From CAVUFH01 sp963740835 (GTDB lineage Bacteria > Actinomycetota > Acidimicrobiia > IMCC26256 > PALSA-610), in NCBI GenBank assembly GCA_963740835.1, contig CAVUFH010000003.1:1426001-1490000 (forward strand): a DNA stretch of 64,000 nt, read 5' to 3'. The position numbers and the translations under genes are program-made. The notes under the pieces were generated by a model that saw nothing but the letters and a program-made list of their open reading frames with translations, was not told the DNA's origin and searched no databases. Position 1 is the stretch's first letter, and the number at the start of each line of letters is the position of its first letter. Below, piece by piece: positions 9,410 to 17,614 of this stretch.

Positions 9410-10180
9410 GTGGATTACCAACTCCCTGACGTCATCCGCGTCGAGGTCGACGGGCCGGTGCGCATCGTGCGGTTGTCGCGGCCCGAACAACTCAACGCGA
9501 TCAATGACGAACTGCATCTCGGACTCACGAAGGTGTTCCCGCAGCTGAGCGCGGACGCCGGCGCGCGGGTTGCGGTGATCACGGGCGAGGGTCGCGCGTT
9601 CTCGGCCGGCGGCGACTTCGATCTCCTCGACCGGATGGCGAACGACCGGGCGCTCCGCCGGGCTGTGATCGCCGAAGGTCGCGAGCTCGTGCTCAACATG
9701 ATCAGGTGTCGCGTGCCGGTCGTCGCCGCGGTGAACGGCCCCGCGGTCGGGCTCGGCTGCAGCGTCATCGCGCTCTCGGATGTCGTGTACATGGCGGAGT
9801 CGGCGTACCTGTCGGACCCACACGTGACAGTCGGCCTCGTCGCCGCCGACGGCGGCCCGCTCACGTGGCCGCTGCACACGAGCCTGTTGCTCGCCAAGGA
9901 GTACGCGTTCACCGGCGACCGGATCCCCGCGCACCGGGCCGCGGAGATCGGTCTGGCCAATCACGTGTGTCCCGACGGCGAGGTGCTGGACGCCGCGCTC
10001 GCCACCGCGAAGAAGATTGCTGCGCTCCCACAGCAGGCAGTCGAGGCGACGAAGCGGGTACTCAATCTGCACGTCGAGCGCTCGGTGCTCGCGACCATCG
10101 ACTTCGCGATGGCATCGGAGAGCGAATCGTTCGACACGCCGGATCTGCGCGCGAACATCGATCGCTTCCTCGGCCGTTAG
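9410..10180 (+). CDS. enoyl-CoA hydratase/isomerase (crotonase) family
   Basis: A 256-residue crotonase-fold protein. Oxyanion-hole motifs are GRAFSAGGDFD near residue 65 and GPAVGLGCS. The region that normally carries the second catalytic acid reads VGLVAADGGPLTWP, so hydratase versus isomerase activity cannot be settled. AAAGGA lies about 6 nt before GTG 9410; TTG 9407, one codon earlier, is the alternative. It closes the first plus-strand operon. Its stop overlaps tail to tail by 4 nt with the convergent P450. Confidence 0.9.
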   Translation: MDYQLPDVIRVEVDGPVRIVRLSRPEQLNAINDELHLGLTKVFPQLSADAGARVAVITGEGRAFSAGGDFDLLDRMANDRALRRAVIAEGRELVLNMIRCRVPVVAAVNGPAVGLGCSVIALSDVVYMAESAYLSDPHVTVGLVAADGGPLTWPLHTSLLLAKEYAFTGDRIPAHRAAEIGLANHVCPDGEVLDAALATAKKIAALPQQAVEATKRVLNLHVERSVLATIDFAMASESESFDTPDLRANIDRFLGR

Positions 10181-11451
10181 CCCGCCTCGGTGAACTCCAG
10201 GTGCAGCCGGCTCAGACCGCGCAAGATGTACGTCGGTGCGTAGTTGTAACGACGGGCGCCGGCCGGGCCGTGCTCGGCTTCGGAGATCCGTATGTCGGTG
10301 AGCCGGTCGAGGATGCGCTCGAGGCTGACGCGCGCTTCGGCGCGGGCGAGCGGAGCACCCGGACACGTGTGGACGCCATGGCCGAACGCGATGTGTTGGC
10401 GCGCGTTCGTGCGGCCGACGTCGAACTCGTCGGGTTCTTCGAAGCGCCGCGGATCGCGGTTCGCGGCGCCGTTCAGCACCATCACGGTGGTGCCGGCCGG
10501 GATGTCGACGCCGCCGAGCGTGCTCGGGACGCGCGACAACCGGAAGTCACCTTTGATCGGGCTCTCGAAGCGCAGCGCTTCCTCGACGAAGTTCGGGATT
10601 CGGTCGCGTTCGTCGCGCATCAGCTGCTGCAGGTCCGGGCGCTCGCCCAGAAGGAGGAGCGCGGTCGCGAGCAGCCGCACCGTCGTCTCCTGGCCTGCGG
10701 CGAACAGGTTGGCGGCGATGCGCACGACGTCGATGACCTCGGGCGTCGAGCCGTCCGGGAACGTCGCGGTCGCGAGTCCGGTCAAGACGTCGGCGCGCGG
10801 CTCGCGGCGACGGTCTTCGACGTACGCGGTGAAGCGCTGGTAGAGGAACTCCAGCGGGTTGAGCGAGAGTTCGTCGTGGCCGGTGCTGCCGAGGGTGCGG
10901 CCGGGTCGGGGACCGAGCGCGGCGCGGAAGGTTTCGTGGTCTTCCTCCGGAACGCCGAGGAGGTCGGCGACCACCAGCATCGCGAACGGCCCCGCGTACT
11001 GCGTGACGAACTCGCACGAGCCCGCGGTCGCGAACTCGTCGATCGTGCGATCGGCGAGCCGCCACATGAACGCCTCGTTCTCCTTGAGCCGCTTCGGCGT
11101 GATCAGGCGCATCAGCAGTCCGCGGTGCGCGGTGTGCACGGGGGGATCGAGGGTCGGGAGCTGGTCGCTCATCGGGAGCGCGTCGCGATGCTGCGCGATG
11201 AGCGCGCTCACGTCGTCACCGACCAGCGGAACCGGGAACCCGGGGAAGGGTCCAGTGACCGAGTTGCACGACGAGAACGTCGCGGTGTCGTGGTACACCG
11301 CGATCGCTTCGTCGTATCCCGTGACCATCACGACGTCGTGGTTCGGTTCGCGCCGGACCGGGCACTGCGCCCGCATGAACTCGAAATATGGGTACGGGTC
11401 GGCAACGAGGGTCTGATCCCGAAAGAAGTCGATCTCGTCGAAGTCGCTCAT
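10177..11451 (-). CDS. cytochrome P450 (paralogue of 60129-61412)
   Basis: A 424-residue soluble bacterial P450. The I-helix oxygen-activation motif is AGQETTVRL, the K-helix ExxR is in EALRFESP, and the heme loop is FGHGVHTCPGAPLAR with Cys363. The segment ITPKRLKENE and much of the N-terminal half are nearly the same as in the P450 at 60129, so the two are recent paralogues or orthologue-like copies in two modules. Each is adjacent to an acyl-CoA dehydrogenase gene. Electron donors are not encoded nearby. The upstream neighbour's stop is 21 nt away, so the genes probably form one operon. Confidence 0.95.
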   Translation of the reverse strand: MSDFDEIDFFRDQTLVADPYPYFEFMRAQCPVRREPNHDVVMVTGYDEAIAVYHDTATFSSCNSVTGPFPGFPVPLVGDDVSALIAQHRDALPMSDQLPTLDPPVHTAHRGLLMRLITPKRLKENEAFMWRLADRTIDEFATAGSCEFVTQYAGPFAMLVVADLLGVPEEDHETFRAALGPRPGRTLGSTGHDELSLNPLEFLYQRFTAYVEDRRREPRADVLTGLATATFPDGSTPEVIDVVRIAANLFAAGQETTVRLLATALLLLGERPDLQQLMRDERDRIPNFVEEALRFESPIKGDFRLSRVPSTLGGVDIPAGTTVMVLNGAANRDPRRFEEPDEFDVGRTNARQHIAFGHGVHTCPGAPLARAEARVSLERILDRLTDIRISEAEHGPAGARRYNYAPTYILRGLSRLHLEFTEAG

Positions 11452-11471
11452 CGCTTGTGCCTCCGGGTGCC

Positions 11472-12440
11472 TCAGAGCTCGATCAGCGTGGGAACGGAGC
11501 GGGACGCGAGCAGCTCGCGTCCGATGTCGGTGACGATGGCTTCCGCGCTCCCGAAGATGCCCTCGAGCGCCAGTGCGCGCTTGAAGTATCGGTGGAACGC
11601 GTGATCGGTCGTGAAGCCGATCCCCGCGAGCACCTGCTGACTGTGCGTTGCGACTGTTCCTGCGGTCCGTCCCGCGATCGCTTTGGCGAGCGCGGCGGTC
11701 AGCGGGCTCGGCTCGTCCCAGGCCGCGCCCAGCGCGGCGTCGAGCGCCTCGACCGCAACCAGCGCGTCCGCGAGCCGGTGCCGCACGGCTTGGAAGCGGG
11801 CGATCGGTCGGCCGAACTGCACCCGTTCGATGGCGTGCGCGCGCGCGAGCGCGAGCATCGCCCGGGTCGCGCCCGCGATCTGGTGACCGATCGCGCGCCG
11901 GCCCGCACCGACGGCCGCGGCCCACGCGCTCGGATCCAGCGGCGTCGCGGGATCGGCGGAGTGCTCGATGCGTACGCGGTGGAGCCCGGCATCGGGATCG
12001 ATGCCGCGCACGGGTGTGACCGAGACCGCGTCGACCGGCACGGCGATCGCCCGTCGTGCCTCGGGTCCGGCCGTCGCGACGAGCAGTTCCGTGGCGGTCG
12101 TGATGCGCGCGCTCGCGAGCCCCTCTGCGCGCACGAGGCCGTCGTCGGTGTGACCCGGCGGTGCCCACGTCGCGAACGGCGGCAGCAGGACCGCGAGGTC
12201 GGCGCGCGGTTCGCCACCCAACGCGGCGACGATCACGTCGTCGAGCACGGTTGCGCTCGCGTTCGTCGTGCCGAGCGCGGTGAAGATGATGTCGACCGCA
12301 TCGCGCGATTCCGCGTCGAGCATCTCCAGCCAGCCCAGCGCCGCGAGCGCGTCATCCGGCTTCGGGTAAGGGTCGCGCGCGGCCCGCTCGAGCGCGTCGC
12401 GCACGGTTGCGTCGAGGAGGGTGCGCTCGCCGACCTCCAT
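11472..12440 (-). CDS. acyl-CoA dehydrogenase, small/partner subunit
   Basis: A 322-residue acyl-CoA dehydrogenase-like subunit. The C-terminal half is recognisable through QFGRPIARFQAVRHRLAD and the following helices. The N-terminal half is divergent, as in the non-catalytic or structural partners of heteromeric actinobacterial acyl-CoA dehydrogenases. Its ATG (12438-12440) overlaps the stop of the larger subunit by one base. This matches the paired arrangement at 7209/8249 on the other strand and argues for a second alpha2beta2 enzyme. Confidence 0.85.
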   Translation of the reverse strand: MEVGERTLLDATVRDALERAARDPYPKPDDALAALGWLEMLDAESRDAVDIIFTALGTTNASATVLDDVIVAALGGEPRADLAVLLPPFATWAPPGHTDDGLVRAEGLASARITTATELLVATAGPEARRAIAVPVDAVSVTPVRGIDPDAGLHRVRIEHSADPATPLDPSAWAAAVGAGRRAIGHQIAGATRAMLALARAHAIERVQFGRPIARFQAVRHRLADALVAVEALDAALGAAWDEPSPLTAALAKAIAGRTAGTVATHSQQVLAGIGFTTDHAFHRYFKRALALEGIFGSAEAIVTDIGRELLASRSVPTLIEL

Positions 12441-13585
12441 CAGTCCTCGGCTCCGAGATCGAGGAGCCGGCGGGCGATGATGTTCCGTTGCACTTCCGCG
12501 GTACCGCCGTAGATCGTCGCCGCGCGCGAGTACAAGAACTCGCTGCGCCACATATCGTCCGCGACATCGTCGTCGATCTCGATCGCGCCGGGCAGGAGAC
12601 GGCGCGCCGCGTCGTAGACCACCTGCTCGACGGTCGCGACGAGGACCTTGTCGATCGATGTCTCCGCGCCGAGGGTTGAGCCCGCTGCCAGACGATGCTG
12701 CGTGGCGCGCGACCGGGCGCGCAGCGCGTACAACTGCAGGAACGCGTCGCCCACGACGTCCGCGGACCGGTCGTTCGCGGGCGCGTCCTCGACGAGCAAT
12801 TCCAACCGCCGGTAGAGATACGCGATCCGTGCCCAGAAGCACGACGACCGTTCGTACGGGAGGATCGACATGGCGACGGACCATCCGCCGTCGCGCGCGC
12901 CGAGCATCCGGTCCGCGGGGACGACGACGTCGTCGAAGTACACCTCCGCGAACTCGAGCACGCCGTTGATCATCTCGAGCGGCACGACACTGATCCCGGG
13001 CGTGTCCATGTCGACGAAGAACGCGGTGATGCCGCGGTGGCGCGAGCCCGCGGGGCCGGTGCGGGTGAGGAGCACGCAACGGTCCGAGTACTGCGCCAGG
13101 CTCGTCCACACCTTCTGGCCGTTGATCACCCACGTCGCGGCCGTGCCGGGATCGCCGTCCGGGACCGCGCGGCAGCTCAGCGCCGACAGGTCGCTGCCGG
13201 TCCCGGGCTCGGAGAAGCCCTGGCACCACAGTTCCGCGCCGGCCAGGAGCCGCGGCACGACGTCGGCGGCCAGTTCCGGTGCCGCGAAGTCGATGAGCGT
13301 CGGCGCCAGCACCTCGACGAGTGAGAACAGCCCGGGGTCGGTGAGATCGCGCGCCGCGATCGCGGCGCCGAGCTCAGTGCGCAACATCGGCGAGCCGCCG
13401 AGCCCACCGACGCGCTCGGGCCACCCCCACCGCATCCAGCCCGCGTCGTAGAGCACGGACTTGACCCGCTGCATCTCCGCGATGTGCTCGTCGAGTGTGC
13501 CCGGTGCCGCGTACGTCGGTGCGAGCTCGGCCGCGTGCGCGTCGAGCCACACGTTGAGCTCGGTCCGGAACTCGGCGACTTCCAT
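12440..13585 (-). CDS. acyl-CoA dehydrogenase, large subunit
   Basis: A full-type acyl-CoA dehydrogenase of 381 residues. The flavin/substrate motif WCQGFSEPGTGSD is in the middle domain, WVINGQKVWTS follows, and the C-terminal flavin-domain signature is YGGTAEVQRNIIARRLLD. It is the first gene of a minus-strand operon continuing to its partner subunit and a P450. The order dehydrogenase pair plus P450 suggests alternating desaturation and hydroxylation of a CoA-linked or precursor acid; the substrate is unknown. It is divergent from 13721 across a 135-bp gap. Confidence 0.92.
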   Translation of the reverse strand: MEVAEFRTELNVWLDAHAAELAPTYAAPGTLDEHIAEMQRVKSVLYDAGWMRWGWPERVGGLGGSPMLRTELGAAIAARDLTDPGLFSLVEVLAPTLIDFAAPELAADVVPRLLAGAELWCQGFSEPGTGSDLSALSCRAVPDGDPGTAATWVINGQKVWTSLAQYSDRCVLLTRTGPAGSRHRGITAFFVDMDTPGISVVPLEMINGVLEFAEVYFDDVVVPADRMLGARDGGWSVAMSILPYERSSCFWARIAYLYRRLELLVEDAPANDRSADVVGDAFLQLYALRARSRATQHRLAAGSTLGAETSIDKVLVATVEQVVYDAARRLLPGAIEIDDDVADDMWRSEFLYSRAATIYGGTAEVQRNIIARRLLDLGAED

Positions 13586-13720
13586 CGACGCGCGCCTACC
13601 GACCGGGCATCGCCGCGCGGAAATGCCGCATGCGCATAGCGGGAAAGTGCATTCCGCCCTATCGTAATGCCGTTATCAGATCGCGACCACCGACGGTCGG
13701 CCGTTCCACCTGGGGGGAGC

Positions 13721-14776
13721 ATGCACGAGCAGCGGCGCGTGGTCCAGTGGGCCACCGGCAACATCGGCGGGCGCGCGTTGCGGGAGGTGATCCGACACCC
13801 GGATCTCCACCTGGCGGGTGTGCTCGTCTACGACCCCGCGAAGGACGGCGTCGACGCGGGGACGCTCTGCGACGAGCCACCGACCGGCGTCCTTGCGACC
13901 GTCGATCCGGCCCAAATCCACGCGCTGGCCGCCGATTGCGTGCTGTACATGCCGCGCGCGGTCGTGCTCGACGACGTGATCACCTTGCTCGCGGCCGGGA
14001 CGAACATCGTCACGACGCGCGGTGAGTTCTTCGACGGCGGCTCGCGACTCGATGACGACGCGCGCAAGCGTGTCGTCGACGCCTGCGCGCGCGGCGGTTC
14101 GTCGGTGTACTCGACCGGAAGCAGCCCGGGCTTCATCACCGACGCGCTGCCGTTCGCCCTGCTCTCGATGCAGCGCCGCGTCGAGTTGATCGCGATCGAC
14201 GAGTTCGCGAACCTCTCGCGCCGCGACTCGCCGCATCTGCTCTTCGAACAGATGGGATTCGGCAAACCGCTTTCGTCGTACAACCCTCAGCGCGCGCAGT
14301 TCCTCCTCGGCGAGTTCGGGCCCGCGCTCGGTGTGCTTGCCGAAGCCGCGGGTCGACCCGTCGACTCGTGGAACTGCTTCGGCGAAGTCGCGGCCACGCG
14401 TCAGGCGACGTCGATCCTCGCGGGCAACCTCGAAGCCGGAACAGTCGCCGCGCAGCGCACCACCCTCGCCGGCGCGAGCGCAGGCGAAGAAGTCGTATGC
14501 TTCCGCGCCAACTGGTACTGCACCGAAGACGTCGAGCCCGCGTGGGAGCTCCGCCCGACCGGCTGGCGCGTACGCGTCCAGGGCGAGGCACCCTTCGACG
14601 TCGACCTCACGTTCCCGATCCCGCTCGACGACCTCGCCGCGTTCACGCCCGCCTACACCGCGAACCGCCCGGTGAACGCGATCCCGTACGTCTGCGCGGC
14701 GCCGCCCGGCATCCTCGCGACATCCGACTTGCCGCCGATCCTCCCCGCCGGCCCGAGCGATACCACCTCAAATTGA
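13721..14776 (+). CDS. DHDPR-like NAD(P)-dependent oxidoreductase
   Basis: A 351-residue protein of the dihydrodipicolinate-reductase-like family seen beside catabolic genes in actinobacteria. The N-terminal Rossmann fold starts with VVQWATGNIGGRAL, the nucleotide-binding glycine loop. The later SVYSTGSSPGFITDALP resembles the conserved central region. It is not a true DapB, which is shorter. ATG 13721 follows a strong purine run (GGGGGGAG at 13712-13719). Its reaction is undetermined; reduction of an aldehyde or imine-like intermediate is only a guess. Confidence 0.8.
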   Translation: MHEQRRVVQWATGNIGGRALREVIRHPDLHLAGVLVYDPAKDGVDAGTLCDEPPTGVLATVDPAQIHALAADCVLYMPRAVVLDDVITLLAAGTNIVTTRGEFFDGGSRLDDDARKRVVDACARGGSSVYSTGSSPGFITDALPFALLSMQRRVELIAIDEFANLSRRDSPHLLFEQMGFGKPLSSYNPQRAQFLLGEFGPALGVLAEAAGRPVDSWNCFGEVAATRQATSILAGNLEAGTVAAQRTTLAGASAGEEVVCFRANWYCTEDVEPAWELRPTGWRVRVQGEAPFDVDLTFPIPLDDLAAFTPAYTANRPVNAIPYVCAAPPGILATSDLPPILPAGPSDTTSN

Positions 14777-14847
14777 GCGTGAGTATCCCCGCAGCCGCTC
14801 CCAACATCACGCCAGAGCGGGCAATAGGAGCGGCCTTGTGAACAAGC

Positions 14848-14892
14848 TGTTTGAAGCGCAGCGGGGCTCTTCGCCCCGCGCAGCTTCAAACA
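14848..14892. terminator. long inverted repeat between convergent genes, possible bidirectional terminator
   Basis: Outer arms TGTTTGAAGC and GCTTCAAACA pair perfectly over 10 bp. Inner arms GGGGC and GCCCC enclose a TCTTC loop, with a 5-nt mismatched internal bulge between. It sits in the 275-bp gap between convergent genes ending at 14776 and 15052. There is no obvious T-run, so it could equally be a palindromic repeat element. Apart from this and the hairpin at 15001-15030, I see nothing in that gap. Confidence 0.4.
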
Positions 14893-15000
14893 CGATCGCG
14901 ACCGAGGTGCCGATCGGTGCTGGCCGCGTCGACGCGCGATCGGACAATTGGCGCGCCCCGAAGCCGTCCGCGCCGGCCCATATCGTTGGGACTATGAACG

Positions 15001-15030
15001 CCACTCGGGCACTCACGGTCCCGAGAGTGG
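15001..15030. terminator. short hairpin, possible terminator
   Basis: CCACTCGGG pairs with CCCGAGAGTGG (two-base bulge) across a short loop, 22 nt beyond the stop of the minus-strand DUF35-thiolase fusion gene. It may stop transcription of that operon or of the opposing gene. No T-run is visible. Confidence 0.3.
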
Positions 15031-15051
15031 TGCTTCAAGTCCACGCGTCGA

Positions 15052-16692
15052 CTACGCGTCGCGGCGGAGGAGGAGGACGCCCGAGGGCGTGCCGCCGCCG
15101 GAGGTGACGACGGCGGTCTGCGCGTTCGCAACTTGACGGTCGCCGGCATCGTGGCGGAGTTGGGCGATGGCTTCGTAGATGAAACCGAAGCCGTGCGTGC
15201 GGCCTTCCGACAGTTGACCGCCGTGCGGGTTGACCGGCAGCTCGCCGTCCCGGGCGATGCGTCGACCCTTGTCGAGCCAGTCGGTCGCCTCGCCCAGGCC
15301 GCAGAACCCGAGCGCCTCCAGCCACGACACCGCGTTGAACGTGAAGCCGTCGTAGAGCAGCGCGACGTCGACATCCGCGGGTCGCATGCTCGTGCGCGAC
15401 CAGAGGTGCGCCGACTGCCCGAGCACTTGCGGCTCGTGCGTCACCGTGCCCTGGTCCCAGGAAACGCGCTCGGTTATCTGGGTGCCGACCGCGTCGACGC
15501 GGATGGCGCGCTTCGGCAGATCGGCCGCGACCGACGCGTCGGAGACGATGACCGCGATCGACGCGTCGCACGGCACGTCGCAGTCGTAGAGGCCGAACGG
15601 ACTCGTGATCGGCCGCGCGGAGAGGTAGTCGTCCATCGTCATCGGGTCGCGGTAGATCGCCGCCGGGTTGCGCGTCGCGTTGGCGCGACCGTTCAACGCG
15701 ATCCAGCCGAGCAGCTCGCGGGTCGCGCCATACCGGTGCAGGTAGTGGTTCGCGTTCATGCCGATCCAGTTCGCGGCCGACATCGCGCCGAACGGCGCCC
15801 GCCACTCCATGAGCGGACCGGACACGCGCCCGCTTCCGAGCGAACCGAGGCGCAGCGCTGCGTACGTCGACTCCCACACCGTGCGGAAGCACAACACGTG
15901 GCGGCACAGGCCGCTCGCCACCGCGAGCATCCCGGCGATGACCGAGCCGCCCGGGCCCGGCAGTTCACCGCCGCCGTTGTGCCACGTCGGCCGGATGCGC
16001 AGCGCTTCCTCGACCGCGGTGACGCCGCCTTCACTCATGCCCATGCCCGAGTACCCGGGATAGGTCGACAAGCCGTCGATGTCGTCGAGCGTGAGCCCGG
16101 CGTCGGCGACGGCCGCGAGGCACGCGTCGACAGTCAACGCCAGCGGGTCGACCATGAGCCGCCGCCCGAGCGCGGACCGGCCGACGCCGGAGAGCACTGA
16201 GCGGTGTTCGAAGCGATCGGTGCTGACCGGCGCGCGCGGTGCAGAACGCTCGGGCTCGGCCACGTGTTCGATCGCGTCCGTCGCGCCCGTGGGTTCGAAC
16301 AACGGCAGCCACACGTCTTCGTGCGCCTCGAAGCGGACCGTCACCTCTTGGCCGATGTGCACGTCTTCGGGGTCGCAGCCGACGACGTTCGTCGTGAGGT
16401 GCACCGTCGGGTCGTCGGCGAGCGCGACCATCGCGATCGCGTACGGCGGCTCGAACCCCGGCAGCCACTGGTGCCGGTTCACGGTGAACGCGATGACCGT
16501 TCCGCGCCCGGACACCTCCGACGGGCTCCACGCGCGGCTCCGGCACGCGGGGCAGATCGGAACGGGCGGGTGGACGAGCGTGTGGCAGTCGTCGCAGCGC
16601 TGGACGCGCAGCTTCCCGTCTGCGCCGGACGTCCAGAACCACTCGTTGACCGGAGTGAGTTGCGGAAGCGGTCGCTGCGGAAGCGGTCGCAC
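15052..16692 (-). CDS. DUF35 OB-fold domain fused to an Ltp2-like thiolase-fold protein
   Basis: A 546-residue fusion. Residues about 1-140 are a DUF35 domain: zinc ribbon CDDC and CPAC, then an OB-fold with RGTVIAFTVNRHQWLP. Residues from about 175 are a thiolase-fold Ltp domain ending with NPHGGQLSEGRTHGFG, a signature of Ltp2-like aldolases. The usual nucleophilic-cysteine region reads GGELPGPGGSVIAGM with no cysteine, so thiolysis is unlikely and retro-aldol cleavage of a side-chain acyl-CoA is the better guess. GTG 16692 begins 1 nt after the SDR stop. In other bacteria the two domains are on separate chains that form a complex. Confidence 0.87.
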   Translation of the reverse strand: MRPLPQRPLPQLTPVNEWFWTSGADGKLRVQRCDDCHTLVHPPVPICPACRSRAWSPSEVSGRGTVIAFTVNRHQWLPGFEPPYAIAMVALADDPTVHLTTNVVGCDPEDVHIGQEVTVRFEAHEDVWLPLFEPTGATDAIEHVAEPERSAPRAPVSTDRFEHRSVLSGVGRSALGRRLMVDPLALTVDACLAAVADAGLTLDDIDGLSTYPGYSGMGMSEGGVTAVEEALRIRPTWHNGGGELPGPGGSVIAGMLAVASGLCRHVLCFRTVWESTYAALRLGSLGSGRVSGPLMEWRAPFGAMSAANWIGMNANHYLHRYGATRELLGWIALNGRANATRNPAAIYRDPMTMDDYLSARPITSPFGLYDCDVPCDASIAVIVSDASVAADLPKRAIRVDAVGTQITERVSWDQGTVTHEPQVLGQSAHLWSRTSMRPADVDVALLYDGFTFNAVSWLEALGFCGLGEATDWLDKGRRIARDGELPVNPHGGQLSEGRTHGFGFIYEAIAQLRHDAGDRQVANAQTAVVTSGGGTPSGVLLLRRDA

Positions 16693-16693
16693 C

Positions 16694-17521
16694 TCAGAAC
16701 TTGCCGGAGAGGAACCCGACTGCGCCCGACGCCGCGGGAAACGACTCGGTGATCCCGGATGCGACGTAGCCCGCATCGGTCACAACAGTGACGCCGTTGA
16801 CGCCGACCGCGGCGTCGCTGCACAGGAACAGCAGCGGGTACGCCTGCTCGAGCGGCGTCGATGCCTCGATGCCGGCAGCTTCGCGGTAGTCGGCACCGAA
16901 CCCGAGCCACATCTCTGCGTTCGCCTGCGCGAGCGGCGTGTTCGTCGGCCCCGGGAGGATCGCGTTGATGCGGATGCCCTGCTGCAAGAACCCGAACGCC
17001 TCACGCGCCACGTACGCGTTGATCGCCAGCTTGCTCCACATGTAGTCGGCCTTGTTGTTGTCGCGCGCATAAGCCGCGGCCTCGTCGAAGTCCGTGATGT
17101 TCAGGTACTCGTGCAGGATCTCGAGGTTCGCCTGCCACCCGAGCCCGGCGGCCGAGGAGATCATGCCGATGGCCGAGCCGCGCGGGAGCATTCCCGCGGC
17201 CATCATGCGGTCGATCAACCGCCGGTGGCCGATGAAGTTGATGCGCTCGATGCCCGGCGTGCCGTCGGCGACGCCCGCACACGAGAACAGCGCGTGTACC
17301 GGACCGCCGCACTCGTCGACGGCCGCGTCGATCGATGCTTTGTCGGAGAGGTCGAGCGAGATGCTCTTTACGCCGGTCAGCGTCACCGGGGCGCGGTCCA
17401 TGACCACGACCTCCGCGCCCGCGTCCTGTGCGAGTTCGGCGACCGCCGCGCCCATGCCGGTGGCCCCACCGACCACCAGCGCTCGCTTGCCGTCGTACCT
17501 GAATGCGTCGAACAGGGTCAT
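16694..17521 (-). CDS. short-chain dehydrogenase/reductase (SDR)
   Basis: A 275-residue classical SDR. The NAD(P) loop is VGGATGMG, and the catalytic serine and tyrosine-lysine pair are in ISSAAG and DYMWSKLA. A bulky insert precedes the active-site tyrosine, as in 3-alpha-hydroxysteroid dehydrogenase/carbonyl reductase-type SDRs, so an alcohol/ketone couple on a large substrate is plausible. It is first of a two-gene unit with the DUF35-Ltp fusion. A 12-bp palindrome CCGGTGTACCGG (17547-17558) lies in its upstream region and may be an operator. Confidence 0.9.
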   Translation of the reverse strand: MTLFDAFRYDGKRALVVGGATGMGAAVAELAQDAGAEVVVMDRAPVTLTGVKSISLDLSDKASIDAAVDECGGPVHALFSCAGVADGTPGIERINFIGHRRLIDRMMAAGMLPRGSAIGMISSAAGLGWQANLEILHEYLNITDFDEAAAYARDNNKADYMWSKLAINAYVAREAFGFLQQGIRINAILPGPTNTPLAQANAEMWLGFGADYREAAGIEASTPLEQAYPLLFLCSDAAVGVNGVTVVTDAGYVASGITESFPAASGAVGFLSGKF

Positions 17522-17614
17522 TGATCGCTCCTGGTGGGTTCTCGTTCCGGTGTACCGGTGGTCATTTCTATACGACGAGTTCTCGGTGTGACGACGGTCG
17601 CGGTGGTCGAGACC

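Noticed and set aside
14838..15107. Small plus-strand gene in the convergent gap
   Set aside because: It runs through the hairpin, has no ribosome site and no recognisable motif.
17547..17558. CCGGTGTACCGG as a firm operator
   Set aside because: Short GC-rich palindromes are frequent at this base composition and no second copy was seen; mentioned only as a possibility in the SDR entry.
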